A DNA stretch of 8,651 nt from Collinsella sp. (GCA_019414325.1 DXMG01000065.1:1-8651); one strand, 5' to 3'; shown: positions 1 to 7,440, counted from the stretch's first letter. Numbers and translations: made by a program. Notes: generated by a model not told the origin, from the letters alone.

Positions 1-75
1 TGCGGGGCTGGGTTTGCCCTTGAGCCGGAGTCCTCTCCATGCGCTACCATGACAGACAATGTATTTGACGTACGA
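1..75 (+). other. Leader upstream of mfd, no gene assigned
   Basis: No coding region can be supported here. Frame 2 is open from the window edge to a TGA at 50-52, and frame 3 stops at 21-23. The short frame-2 tail does not resemble any C-terminus I recognise, for example Pth, which often precedes mfd in Gram-positive bacteria. A loose sigma-70-like pair is possible: TTGAGC at 20-25 and TACCAT at 45-50, with a 19-bp spacer. This would start transcription near 57, upstream of the hairpin at 76-98. The match is weak and should be treated only as a candidate. Confidence 0.25.
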
Positions 76-103
76 CCCGCCGAGCTTGCCCCGGCGGGCT
101 TTT
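76..103 (+). terminator. Intrinsic terminator-like hairpin before mfd
   Basis: A perfect 7-bp GC stem pairs CCCGCCG (76-82) with CGGCGGG (92-98) around a 9-nt loop. It is followed by CTTTT at 99-103. The T-run is short, so termination may be partial. It probably ends the transcript of whatever lies upstream. However, it finishes only 25 nt before the mfd start codon and 14 nt before its ribosome binding site. If mfd is transcribed from further upstream, RNA polymerase must pass through this hairpin. Confidence 0.55.
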
Positions 104-128
104 GGCGTTGCAATGCCGGAGGAACAGC

Positions 129-3100
129 ATGCTCATTCACCGTATAGCCGCGCAGCTCTACACTGCCGAGGCGCTGCAGACCGTCGAGGCAGGACTCGAT
201 GCCGGCGAGGACGTGACGCTGGCCGTGTCGCAGTCGGGCCGCACGCTTATGGCGGCGGCCCAGTTTGCGCGTCGTCCGCGCCCGACGGTCTACATTGTGA
301 GCGGCGAGGACGCGGCCGATCGCGCCGCGCGCAGCCTTGCCGCCTACGTGGGCCTGGCACATGTGTGCCGTTTCCCCGAGCGCAAGGACTATCCGTGGCG
401 CGAGCAGGCGCCCGACGACGCCGTGGTGGCGCAGCGCTGCGAGGCATTGGGGCGCATCGTGCGTGGGGACAACTGCATCATGGTCGCCTCGGCTCGCGCG
501 CTGCTGCGTTGCGTGCCGCCGGTCGAGAGCCGCTATTGGGAGTCCACGACCTTTTCGGTGGGCGAGGAGATTCCTTTTGATGAGGTGCCGCAGCGCCTGG
601 TGGGCATGGGCTACACCAATGCCGGCGCCGCCGATGCGCCCGGTCTGTTCCGCGTGCACGGCGACACTGTAGAGGTGTTTCCCGCGCAGGAAAAGGCGCC
701 CGTGCGCATCGAGTTTTTCGGCGACGAGATTGACCGCATCCGCCGCATGGTGAGTTCAACGGGGCAGACCATCGGTAACGAGGACAGTATCGAGATCTTC
801 CCCTGCCGTGAGCTGGCGCTTACCGACGAGGCCGTCCACAACATGCATGTGGCGCTCTATCGCGCCAGCCAGGACGACAGCAAACTGGCGGCGCTGCTCG
901 AGATGGTGGATGCGCGCATCGTCACGCCCGAGCTCGACCGCTTTTTGCCGGTGATGTACGGCCAGACCGTAAGCCCGCTGGCACACGTGAGCGGCAAGGC
1001 GCTCGTGGTTTTGTCCGAGCCGCGTTCGCTGTTCGACGACTGTCTGCGCGCCTACGAGGATATCGAGGCCCGTGCCGGCGAGGCAGGGATTGACCGCCTG
1101 GATGGTCTGTACGTGCGCGCCCAACAGCTCGATTTTGGTGCCCAGCAGCGCCTGAACTATGTGAGTCTGATTCGTGCCGGCGGCGCGGTGACGGCCGAGC
1201 TCAAGATTGAGCAGCCGGCCATCGCAGGCTCGGACAATCGCTTTATGGCGCGCATTCAGGAAGTCGTGGGCAAGCGCTACGCCTGCGTGTTTGCCATCCC
1301 TGACCGCGGTGCGCGCGAGTCGATGGAGCTCACCTTTGGTGATGAGGGCATTACCTTTGAGGAATCGCTGACGGCCGCGCCCGAAAACGCAGGCGTCATT
1401 GGCGAGCGCGTGCGCGTGGCAGCGGCGGATTCCGCCGACCGTGCTGCCCGCCAGGAGGCCCATGCTTCCATTCGCGAGCGCCGCGCCGACGCGCTCAACG
1501 CCCGCTCGCTCGAGGCGGGTGCCGCCCAGGCTGCCGCCGGCGCCGCCGTGCCCACTATCTCGCGCGGACGCGTGACCTTTGTCGATGCCGCTCTGCCGCA
1601 GGGCGTGGTGGTGCCCGATGCCAATCTGGCCGTGTTCTCGATCGCCGACCTCAACGCCCGCATGGACGCCAACCGCGCGCGCAGCCGCCGCAAGGTTGAC
1701 ATTACGCAGATCACCTTCCCGTTTAAGCCGGGCGACTACGTGGTGCACGCCACTCACGGCATCGCGCTCTTTAGCGAGATCGCGCGCCAGGAAGTGGGCG
1801 GCAAGGAGCGCGACTACTTTTTGCTGGAATATGCCGACGGCGACAAGCTCTACGTGCCGCTCGAGCAGGTCGACCGCATCACGCGATACGTCGGTCCCGA
1901 CGGCGACAAGCCGCGCCTGACCAGGCTCAACACCGCCGACTGGACGCGCGCCACCAACAAGGCACGCAAGAACGCCAAAAAGCTGGCGTTTGACTTGGTC
2001 GACCTGTATACGCGCCGCTCGTCGATTACCGGTATCGCCTGTCCGCCCGATACGCCCGAGCAGATCGAGATGGAGGAGAGCTTCCCCTACGACGAGACGC
2101 GCGACCAGCTGGAGGCTATCGCCGACATCAAGGCTGACATGGAGGCGCCCAAGCCCATGGACCGCCTGCTGTGCGGCGACGTGGGCTTTGGCAAGACCGA
2201 GGTCGCCCTGCGCGCGGCGTTTAAGTGTGTGGACTCCGGCCGCCAGGTCATGGTGCTCTGTCCCACGACCATTCTTGCCCAGCAGCACTACGAGACGTTC
2301 TTTGAGCGCTTTGCCCCGTTTGGCCTCGAGGTCGAGGTGCTCAGCCGCTTCCGCACGCCGGCGCAGCAAAAGCGCGCGCTCAAGGCGTTTGCCGAGGGCA
2401 CGATCGATGTGCTCATCGGCACGCACCGTCTGCTTTCGGCCGATGTGAACCCCAAGAACCTGGGCCTGGTGATCATCGACGAGGAGCAGCGCTTTGGCGT
2501 GCAGCACAAGGAGCAGCTCAAGAACCTGCGTGAGCAGATTGACGTGCTCACGCTTTCGGCAACGCCGATTCCGCGAACCATGCAGATGGCCACGAGCGGC
2601 GTGCGCGACATGAGCCTGATCACCACGCCGCCGACCGGGCGCCGCCCCGTGATCGTGCACGTGGGAGAGTACGACCCCGACGTGGTGAGTGCGGCGATTC
2701 GCCTGGAGGTGGGCCGCGGCGGTCAGGTGTACTACGTGTCCAACCGCGTCAAGACCATCGACGACGCCGTGGCGCGCGTGCACGAGGCCGCGCCCGAGGC
2801 GCGCGTGGGCGTGGCGCACGGCAAGATGAGCCCGCGCGAGGTCGAGGACGTGATGATCGAGTTCGCGACCAAAAAGATCGACGTGCTCATCGCCACGACC
2901 ATCGTGGAGAGCGGCATCGACAACGCAACGGCCAACACGCTGATCATCGAGGACTCGCAGCGCTTGGGCCTGGCACAGCTCTACCAGCTTAAGGGCCGTG
3001 TGGGCCGCTCTGCCACGCAGGCATACGCGTACTTTATGTTCCCGGGCGAGCTGCCACTCACCGAGGAGGCAACGGCGCGCCTGACCGCACTTTCCGAGTT

Positions 3101-3761
3101 TCAGGACCTGGGCAGCGGCATGCGCATCGCCATGCGCGACCTGGAGATTCGCGGCGCCGGCTCGCTTATGGGAGCCGAGCAGCACGGCAACCTGTCGAGC
3201 GTGGGCTTTGACCTGTTTACGCAGATGCTGGGCCAGGCCGTGGCCGAGGCGCGCGGCGATGACGACGCCGGCGTGGAGGCGGCGAACGTGGGTATTAACC
3301 TGCCGGCCGACTACTTCTTGTCCGAGGAGTACCTGCCGGCGGTGGACCAGCGCGTGCTCGTGTACCGTAAGCTCGCAGCGGCCGAGGACCTGGAGAGCAT
3401 CGACGAGGTGCAGGAAGAGACCGAGGCCGCGCATGGCGAGCTGCCGTTGGCGGGACTCAACCTGTTCAATCGCGCGCGCATCCGCATTCGCGGCGAGCGT
3501 CTGGGGCTCGAGAGCGTCACGCTCAGTGGCGGTCGCATCACGTTTTTGGGCGTCGACGTGCCTAAGAAGGTGGCCTTTGAGCTTAAGACCCGCTATGGCG
3601 CGGTGAACTTCCCCAAGAGCCGCAAGCTGTCGGTACCCTACAAGGCAGGCGCCGGTGCGGGCAGCGGCCTGGGTCGCGGTCTCGACGCCAACGACGGCAC
3701 CGGCCCGGTGGCCGCGGCGCTCATGCTGCTGCAACAGCTGGGTGCCAGCGACGACGACTAA
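129..3761 (+). CDS. mfd: Transcription-repair coupling factor Mfd
   Basis: Mfd is an ATP-driven DNA translocase. It pushes or removes RNA polymerase stalled at DNA damage and recruits UvrA for nucleotide excision repair in the cytoplasm. The protein is 1210 residues, against 1148 in E. coli. In order it shows a UvrB-like N-terminal module (about residues 1-200, with the GYTNAGAADAPGLFRVHGD segment from 161). The RNA-polymerase-interacting CarD-like domain begins at FKPGDYVVH (532-540) and runs to about 590. The helicase core has Walker A GDVGFGKT (683-690), DEEQ box (784-787), SATP (810-813), the translocation motif region (about 922-952) and motif VI QLKGRVGR (953-960). A TRCF C-terminal domain follows (about 1040-1150). 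The ATG at 129 is chosen because GGAGGA (118-123) lies 5 nt upstream; the longer frame from 102 lacks such a site. Oddities are an Ala/Arg-rich segment around residues 440-500 and a Gly/Ala-rich tail. Both may account for the extra length. Confidence 0.98.
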   Translation: MLIHRIAAQLYTAEALQTVEAGLDAGEDVTLAVSQSGRTLMAAAQFARRPRPTVYIVSGEDAADRAARSLAAYVGLAHVCRFPERKDYPWREQAPDDAVVAQRCEALGRIVRGDNCIMVASARALLRCVPPVESRYWESTTFSVGEEIPFDEVPQRLVGMGYTNAGAADAPGLFRVHGDTVEVFPAQEKAPVRIEFFGDEIDRIRRMVSSTGQTIGNEDSIEIFPCRELALTDEAVHNMHVALYRASQDDSKLAALLEMVDARIVTPELDRFLPVMYGQTVSPLAHVSGKALVVLSEPRSLFDDCLRAYEDIEARAGEAGIDRLDGLYVRAQQLDFGAQQRLNYVSLIRAGGAVTAELKIEQPAIAGSDNRFMARIQEVVGKRYACVFAIPDRGARESMELTFGDEGITFEESLTAAPENAGVIGERVRVAAADSADRAARQEAHASIRERRADALNARSLEAGAAQAAAGAAVPTISRGRVTFVDAALPQGVVVPDANLAVFSIADLNARMDANRARSRRKVDITQITFPFKPGDYVVHATHGIALFSEIARQEVGGKERDYFLLEYADGDKLYVPLEQVDRITRYVGPDGDKPRLTRLNTADWTRATNKARKNAKKLAFDLVDLYTRRSSITGIACPPDTPEQIEMEESFPYDETRDQLEAIADIKADMEAPKPMDRLLCGDVGFGKTEVALRAAFKCVDSGRQVMVLCPTTILAQQHYETFFERFAPFGLEVEVLSRFRTPAQQKRALKAFAEGTIDVLIGTHRLLSADVNPKNLGLVIIDEEQRFGVQHKEQLKNLREQIDVLTLSATPIPRTMQMATSGVRDMSLITTPPTGRRPVIVHVGEYDPDVVSAAIRLEVGRGGQVYYVSNRVKTIDDAVARVHEAAPEARVGVAHGKMSPREVEDVMIEFATKKIDVLIATTIVESGIDNATANTLIIEDSQRLGLAQLYQLKGRVGRSATQAYAYFMFPGELPLTEEATARLTALSEFQDLGSGMRIAMRDLEIRGAGSLMGAEQHGNLSSVGFDLFTQMLGQAVAEARGDDDAGVEAANVGINLPADYFLSEEYLPAVDQRVLVYRKLAAAEDLESIDEVQEETEAAHGELPLAGLNLFNRARIRIRGERLGLESVTLSGGRITFLGVDVPKKVAFELKTRYGAVNFPKSRKLSVPYKAGAGAGSGLGRGLDANDGTGPVAAALMLLQQLGASDDD

Positions 3762-3778
3762 CGGGTCGACGCTGCAAA

Positions 3779-3874
3779 CGCTCCATTTGGGCAATCTGAC
3801 CCTCACTCGTCGGTCGCGTACGCAAGTACGCTTCCCTCCTCCTTCGGGCCACCTTGCCACAAATGGAACGTTTT
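3779..3874 (+). other. Long imperfect inverted repeat with inner hairpin, after mfd
   Basis: The outer arms are 3779-3794 and 3854-3870. CG pairs with CG, TCCATTTG (3782-3789) pairs with CAAATGGA (3860-3867), and GGCAA (3790-3794) pairs with TTGCC (3854-3858). There is one C-A mismatch and one bulged A (3859). Between the arms lies a perfect 6-bp hairpin, GCGTAC (3817-3822) and GTACGC (3827-3832), closed by a GCAA tetraloop of the stable GNRA class. TTTT follows the right arm at 3871-3874. It may act as the mfd terminator, or be a dispersed intergenic repeat or a small structured RNA. The elaborate apical part is more than a simple terminator needs. Confidence 0.55.
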
Positions 3875-3908
3875 CGCTCACTTATGCTCAACCTGTAAGG
3901 GTATTTAT

Positions 3909-3930
3909 GGGACAAAGCTATCTTTGCCCC
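3909..3930 (+). other. Small hairpin in the leader of the PAP2 gene
   Basis: GGG-A-CAAAG (3909-3917) pairs with CTTTG-C-CCC (3922-3930) around a CTAT loop, with a single A-C mismatch. It lacks a T-run and is not a convincing terminator. It is followed by the perfect 10-bp palindrome GGGTCGACCC (3941-3950), 22 bases before the PAP2 start codon. A role in leader folding or protein binding is possible but not shown. Confidence 0.3.
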
Positions 3931-3972
3931 ACCACGTTGCGGGTCGACCCTTCGCCCGATCGAAAGGAAAGC

Positions 3973-4836
3973 ATGTTCGGATACATCTATAAGAAAGATG
4001 TCGCCATTATCGCGGTTGTCCTGTGCCTTTGTCTGGGCGTGGGCAGTTTCTTCGATTATCAGATCTCGAGCGCGCTGTTCAATATCGGCAGCATGTACGG
4101 TCGCTTTATCGAGGCCGCCGGCGAGCTGCCGTTCGAGCTGACGGCGAGCGTCGCGGGCGTTATGCTCGTACGCGCGGTGCGTCCCGACTCCAGGGGGAGC
4201 GAATGGCTCGCCGTGCTGGGCGTTCTGATCAACGTTGGCCTGGCCGGCTACGAGATCGTTTCGTCCCTGCGGGTTGGCGGCAAACTCATCGCGGTTCAGT
4301 TGGTACTGACGTTTGCGCTGGTGATCGCCGCCAACCTTATCGTCTATCGCCTCACGCGCGCGACCGAGCCCGACGAGCTTACGCGCTGGGCGTTGATGGT
4401 GCTTGCCGTGTGGGTCGCTCAGGCCATTATCCTCAACGTGATCGTCAAGCCGCTGTGGTCGCGTCCGCGCATGCGCGTGATCGAGGTCACATCGGGGCTC
4501 AATTTTCAGCCGTGGTGGGTGATCGGCAACCCCGACAAGTGGAGTTATATTGCGGCCGGCGTAATCAAGGACGGCTTTAAGTCGTTCGCGAGCGGGCACA
4601 CCGCGCATGCGGCGATCGGTCTTATGCTCGCCGGACTTCCCGCGGTGGCCTTTAAGGAAAAGCCCTCGCGCCGTCGGGTGGTCTTTTGGACGGCGGTTGT
4701 GGTCGCGGCGCTCGTCGCCTTTGGCCGCATCGTGATCGGAGCGCATTTTTTGAGTGACGTGAGCTGCGGCTTTGCCCTGGTTCTGGCGCTTGAGTGCCTT
4801 GCCGCGCGCATTGCCTATCCCAACGGCGTACAATAG
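3973..4836 (+). CDS. PAP2-family membrane phosphatase
   Basis: A 287-residue integral membrane protein with the three-part PAP2 phosphatase signature. Motif 1 is K159-PLWS-RP (164-165), a shortened form of the usual K-x6-RP. Motif 2 is SGH (207-209). Motif 3 is R252-x5-H258-x3-D262. In this family the two histidines and the aspartate form the phospho-enzyme site. Substrates are membrane-linked phosphates such as phosphatidate, phosphatidylglycerol phosphate or undecaprenyl diphosphate; the sequence does not tell which. Hydrophobic segments lie near residues 10-27, 53-69, 79-95, 105-126, 140-158, 212-225, 237-250 and 263-280. The ATG at 3973 is preceded by AAAGGA (3963-3968). An in-frame ATG at 3907 would add 22 hydrophilic residues and is less likely. 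The gene ends 45 bp before the threonine-aldolase-like gene and is probably co-transcribed with it. Confidence 0.88.
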   Translation: MFGYIYKKDVAIIAVVLCLCLGVGSFFDYQISSALFNIGSMYGRFIEAAGELPFELTASVAGVMLVRAVRPDSRGSEWLAVLGVLINVGLAGYEIVSSLRVGGKLIAVQLVLTFALVIAANLIVYRLTRATEPDELTRWALMVLAVWVAQAIILNVIVKPLWSRPRMRVIEVTSGLNFQPWWVIGNPDKWSYIAAGVIKDGFKSFASGHTAHAAIGLMLAGLPAVAFKEKPSRRRVVFWTAVVVAALVAFGRIVIGAHFLSDVSCGFALVLALECLAARIAYPNGVQ

Positions 4837-4881
4837 CTCCGTTTGAATCATCTGACCGATACCCGGTAAGAGAGGATTGCC

Positions 4882-5907
4882 ATGCTCGCGTTTAACAACG
4901 ACTATTCCCACGGTGCACATCCGGCAGTGCTGCAGGCGCTCGTCGACACCAATATGGAGCCGCAGCCCGGCTACGGTACCGATGCACACACCGAGCGTGC
5001 CAAGCAGCTTATCCGCGAGGCCTGCCAGGCCCCCGATGCCGACGTGTTTTTTCTGGTGGGCGGCACGCAGGCCAACGCGACGGTGATCGACATGCTGCTT
5101 GCGCCCTACGAGGGCGTCGTTGCCGCCGAGACTGGCCATGTCGCCTGTCACGAGGCGGGCGCCATCGAGTTTGGCGGCCACAAGGTGCTCACCATCCCCG
5201 GCTACGAGGGCAAGATGCACGCCGAGGACCTCGAGAACTATATCCAGGTGTTCTACGAAAACGAGAGCTACGAGCACACGGTGTTCCCGGGCGCCGTGTA
5301 CGTGAGCCTATCGACTGAGTACGGCACGCTGTACTCCAAGGCCGAGCTCGCGGCGATTCATGCGGTGTGCCAGAAGCGTGAGATTCCGCTGTTTGTGGAC
5401 GGCGCCCGCCTGGCCTATGCGCTGGCGGCCGATGAGTGCGACATTACCCTGCCCGAGCTGGCGCAGCTGTGCGACGTGTTCTACATCGGCGGCACCAAGT
5501 GCGGCGCGCTCTGCGGCGAGGCCGTGGTGTTTTGCGGCATGCACGCTCCGGCGCATCCCGTTCCGCGTATTAAGCAGCACGGCGCGCTGTTGGCCAAGGG
5601 CCGCCTGACGGGCGTGCAGTTTGAGGCACTCTTTACCGATGACTTGTATTTTGAGATTGGTCGACAGGCGATCGAGACGGCTCAGGCGCTGCGTCGTGTG
5701 CTGCACGAGCGCGGTTACCAGTTCTTTTTGGAGACGCCCACGAACCAGCAGTTTGTGATTCTGCCCAACGAGGACATGGCTCGCATTCGCGAGCATGCCT
5801 CGATCGAGTACTGGGAAAAGTACGACGATACCCACACGGTGGTGCGTTTTTGCACCAGCTGGGCCACGACGCAGGAGGATATCGACGCGTTGGCGGCGGT
5901 TCTGTAG
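4882..5907 (+). CDS. Threonine aldolase / beta-eliminating lyase family PLP enzyme
   Basis: A 341-residue cytoplasmic PLP-dependent fold-type I enzyme of the low-specificity L-threonine aldolase family. Those enzymes cleave L-threonine or allo-threonine to glycine and acetaldehyde. Visible landmarks are the phosphate-binding GGTQAN (60-65), the ring-stacking histidine H86 in the segment GHVACHEAGAIE, the pyridine-nitrogen aspartate D173 in FVDGARLA, and the probable Schiff-base lysine K206 in IGGTKCGA. The overall order and length match the family, including VSLSTEYGTLYS before the aspartate. The start at 4882 has GAGGA (4872-4876) 5 nt upstream. It follows the PAP2 gene by 45 bp and is closed by a strong terminator at 5926. 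Family membership is clear. The exact substrate (threonine, allo-threonine, phenylserine or another beta-hydroxy amino acid) is not fixed by the sequence. Confidence 0.9.
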   Translation: MLAFNNDYSHGAHPAVLQALVDTNMEPQPGYGTDAHTERAKQLIREACQAPDADVFFLVGGTQANATVIDMLLAPYEGVVAAETGHVACHEAGAIEFGGHKVLTIPGYEGKMHAEDLENYIQVFYENESYEHTVFPGAVYVSLSTEYGTLYSKAELAAIHAVCQKREIPLFVDGARLAYALAADECDITLPELAQLCDVFYIGGTKCGALCGEAVVFCGMHAPAHPVPRIKQHGALLAKGRLTGVQFEALFTDDLYFEIGRQAIETAQALRRVLHERGYQFFLETPTNQQFVILPNEDMARIREHASIEYWEKYDDTHTVVRFCTSWATTQEDIDALAAVL

Positions 5908-5925
5908 CCTGATGTAATGACGAGG

Positions 5926-5968
5926 GGCCGCCTTGCGCCGGGTTTGGCGCAGGGTGGCCTTTGCTTTT
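5926..5968 (+). terminator. Strong intrinsic terminator after the threonine-aldolase gene
   Basis: A 14-bp stem joins 5926-5939 to 5946-5959. It is fully paired if two G-U wobbles (5930/5955 and 5933/5952) are allowed. The loop is GGGTTT, and the stem is followed by TTTGCTTTT (5960-5968). It starts 19 nt after the TAG of the aldolase-like gene. It ends 16 nt before the start codon of the next gene, so the tail of the terminator adjoins that gene's ribosome binding site. Confidence 0.87.
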
Positions 5969-5984
5969 GGGGGAGAAGGGTTGT

Positions 5985-6575
5985 ATGACCGAGATGTCCG
6001 AGCCGACGATTCGCCTGGCGACGCCCGAAGACGCGCCAGCGTTGCTTGCCATCTATGAGCCGTATGTGCGCCAGACGGCGATTACCTGCGAATACGAGGT
6101 GCCGAGCGTTGAGGAGTTCGCCGGGCGCATCGAGCGTACGCTCAAGCGCTATCCGTATTTGGTGATGGAGCTGGAAGGGCGTCCGGTAGGCTATGCCTAT
6201 GTGAGTCAGCTTAACAGCCGCGAGGCGTACGACTGGTCGGTCGAGACATCGATCTACCTGGCGCGCGATGTGCGCCACGGCGGGCTGGGCCGCAAGCTGC
6301 ACGATGCGCTCAAGCAATACCTGATCGCGATGGGCATCACCAACATGTGCGCCCTCATCGCCGTGCCGCACGACAGGGACGACGAGTATCTGACGCACAA
6401 CAGCCAGGACTTCCATGCCCATATGGGGTATCGCCTGGTGGGTGCCTTCGACCGCTGCGCCCAAAAGTTCGGCCGCTGGTACGACATGTGCTGGATGGAG
6501 CTGGTCCTTGCCGAGCGCGTCCCCAACCAACCCAAACCAACCTGGTTCCCCGACCTCCCCAAACCTACCATCTAG
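5985..6575 (+). CDS. GNAT-family N-acetyltransferase
   Basis: A 196-residue cytoplasmic acetyltransferase that uses acetyl-CoA. The fold matches the phosphinothricin / MnaT-like branch of the GNAT superfamily. It opens with the beta-strand PTIRLATPEDAPAL, has the central strand VGYAYVSQ, and carries the acetyl-CoA pyrophosphate loop R97-HGG-L-G102 followed by helix RKLHDALKQYL. A late MGYRLVGAFDRCAQKFGRW segment resembles the substrate-binding end of those enzymes. The acceptor (amino acid, amine or drug) cannot be deduced. The ATG at 5985 is chosen because GGGAG (5971-5975) and GAAGGG (5975-5980) lie just upstream; the ATG at 5994 is too far from them. The last ~20 residues form a proline-rich tail with PKPT at 183-186 and again at 192-195, which is not part of the GNAT fold. 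The gene sits directly behind a terminator and converges on the GntR gene. Confidence 0.88.
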   Translation: MTEMSEPTIRLATPEDAPALLAIYEPYVRQTAITCEYEVPSVEEFAGRIERTLKRYPYLVMELEGRPVGYAYVSQLNSREAYDWSVETSIYLARDVRHGGLGRKLHDALKQYLIAMGITNMCALIAVPHDRDDEYLTHNSQDFHAHMGYRLVGAFDRCAQKFGRWYDMCWMELVLAERVPNQPKPTWFPDLPKPTI

Positions 6576-6590
6576 GGACAGGTTTATTTT
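6561..6590. terminator. Weak possible terminator between convergent genes
   Basis: AAACCT (6561-6566) and AGGTTT (6580-6585) can form a 6-bp stem around a 13-nt loop, followed by ATTTT (6586-6590) on the + strand. The stem overlaps the end of the acetyltransferase gene. Only 21 bp separate the two convergent stop codons, so some terminator is expected here. This one is AT-rich in the stem and would be weak. Confidence 0.25.
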
Positions 6591-6596
6591 GGCAGG

Positions 6597-7319
6597 TTAG
6601 CCGATGGGCTCGGTGTATTTGGCACGGTCGGTGCGCTGGATGCGCTTGGAGACATGGAGCGGTCGGCCGTCGGTGTCGTACACGTAGTCGGTGATCAGGA
6701 TCAGCGCCTGCCCGCGCCCAACGTTGAGCAAAAACGCCTCGTTTTGCGAGGCATAGCACACCTCAAAGGTCTTATGTCCCTGTGCCGGCGCGCGATGGAA
6801 CTCCTGTCGTAGCGTGGCATAGAGCGAACCGTTGATATCGCGATCGATGAGTGCCTCAAAGCTCGGTGGTAGATAGGTGGTCTCCAGGCACAGCGGCGCA
6901 TCGTCCAGATAACGCAGGCGGACAAGTTTGACGAGCTTGCTGCCCACGGCGACATCGAAGAACTTGGCCGCATTGCCCGCGGCCTTGGCAAAGCCCGAGT
7001 CCACCGTGCGCGTGGTGGGCTTCATACCCTGACCCTGGACCTGTGTCGTGTAGCTCGAAAACACCAGGTTGTTCTCGTGGAGCGCCGGCGTGTCGGCCAC
7101 AAAGGCGCCACGCCCGCGCTCGGTGCGCACCAGGCCCTCATCAACGAGCACCTTAAGGGCGTGGCGTACGGTGCTGCGCGACAGCCCCGATTCGTCCATG
7201 AGTTCCATTTCGGACGGCAGCTTGTCTCCGCGCGCGTAGGTGCCGGAGGCGATGCGGTCGCGCAGCATGCCCGCCAAGCGCTCGTATTGGGTCAGTCTCT
7301 TTTTAGATGAAGCGTTCAT
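6597..7319 (-). CDS. GntR-family regulator, HutC subfamily (UTRA domain)
   Basis: A 240-residue DNA-binding regulator. The N-terminal winged helix-turn-helix spans about residues 10-75 and has the classic GntR features: LPSE (34-37), SRSTVRHAL (47-55) as the recognition helix, and the wing GLVRTERGRGAFV (62-74). The rest, about 90-235, is a UTRA ligand-binding domain. Relatives such as FrlR, NagR/YvoA and HutC sense small metabolites, often sugar phosphates. It is divergent from the SIS-domain gene with 205 bp between the start codons. I infer that it represses that gene and itself until a phosphorylated substrate or product binds. The start at 7319 gives the standard N-terminus just ahead of the HTH, but its ribosome binding site (AGGTTG, upstream on the - strand) is weak. 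A candidate operator lies 7 bp from the start codon. Confidence 0.93.
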   Translation of the reverse strand: MNASSKKRLTQYERLAGMLRDRIASGTYARGDKLPSEMELMDESGLSRSTVRHALKVLVDEGLVRTERGRGAFVADTPALHENNLVFSSYTTQVQGQGMKPTTRTVDSGFAKAAGNAAKFFDVAVGSKLVKLVRLRYLDDAPLCLETTYLPPSFEALIDRDINGSLYATLRQEFHRAPAQGHKTFEVCYASQNEAFLLNVGRGQALILITDYVYDTDGRPLHVSKRIQRTDRAKYTEPIG

Positions 7320-7325
7320 GCGATC

Positions 7326-7346
7326 AACCTGTATCTAACCTGTATG
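7326..7346. promoter_or_regulatory. Candidate operator A, next to the gntR start
   Basis: Two identical copies of AACCTGTAT lie in tandem at 7326-7334 and 7337-7345, 11 bp (about one helix turn) apart. The whole 21-bp block recurs at 7465-7485 with 18 of 21 bases identical and in the same orientation. It lies 7 bp from the gntR start codon, where a bound protein would block the gntR transcript or its translation start. Its right end overlaps the 8-bp palindrome TATGCATA (7343-7350). Assignment to GntR is inference. Confidence 0.6.
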
Positions 7347-7362
7347 CATATCTAATAAAGCA

Positions 7363-7375
7363 TGTATTCAATACA
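7363..7375. promoter_or_regulatory. 13-bp palindromic candidate GntR operator
   Basis: TGTATT-C-AATACA is a perfect inverted repeat with 6-bp arms around one central base. It keeps the GT...AC spacing seen in many GntR-family operators, and its TGTAT half-site is the one repeated in the two tandem blocks of the same region. It is the most dimer-like site in the divergent region and lies on the gntR side, where the gntR promoter would be expected. Confidence 0.6.
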
Positions 7376-7380
7376 ACAAC

Positions 7381-7418
7381 AAAACCGCTGATAGCAAGTT
7401 ATCGAAAACCGCATCAGC
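7381..7418. repeat. Short repeats in the middle of the divergent region
   Basis: AAAACCGC occurs twice in direct orientation (7381-7388 and 7405-7412), 24 bp apart. GCTGAT (7387-7392) and ATCAGC (7413-7418) form an inverted pair. This AT-rich stretch lies between the two putative operators and contains no reading frame. The repeats could be spacer, a looping site, or chance. Confidence 0.25.
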
Positions 7419-7440
7419 AAAATTTCTAAGACAAATATAG

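Noticed and set aside
59..580. Plus-strand 173-codon frame overlapping the mfd start
   Set aside because: Arg/Gly-rich out-of-frame reading of mfd with no ribosome binding site at its start.
756..3881. Minus-strand open frame of 1041 codons opposite mfd
   Set aside because: It lies antisense to an unambiguous Mfd with all helicase motifs. Its product is rich in His, Arg, Leu and Val, as expected when a GC-biased gene is read backwards, and it shows no recognisable domain.
3655..3972. N-terminal extension of the PAP2 gene back into mfd
   Set aside because: The frame is open, but the extension is Arg/Thr/Ser-rich, overlaps the mfd end and crosses the folded intergenic element. The start at 3973 has a good ribosome binding site and leads directly into the first hydrophobic segment.
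3721..5277. Minus-strand open frame of 518 codons opposite the PAP2 and aldolase genes
   Set aside because: It crosses two well-supported genes and an intergenic region on the other strand. The composition is shadow-like and no family motif is visible.
5715..6530. Minus-strand open frame of 271 codons opposite the aldolase end and acetyltransferase
   Set aside because: It runs through the strong + strand terminator at 5926-5968 and opposite two recognisable genes. It shows no domain.
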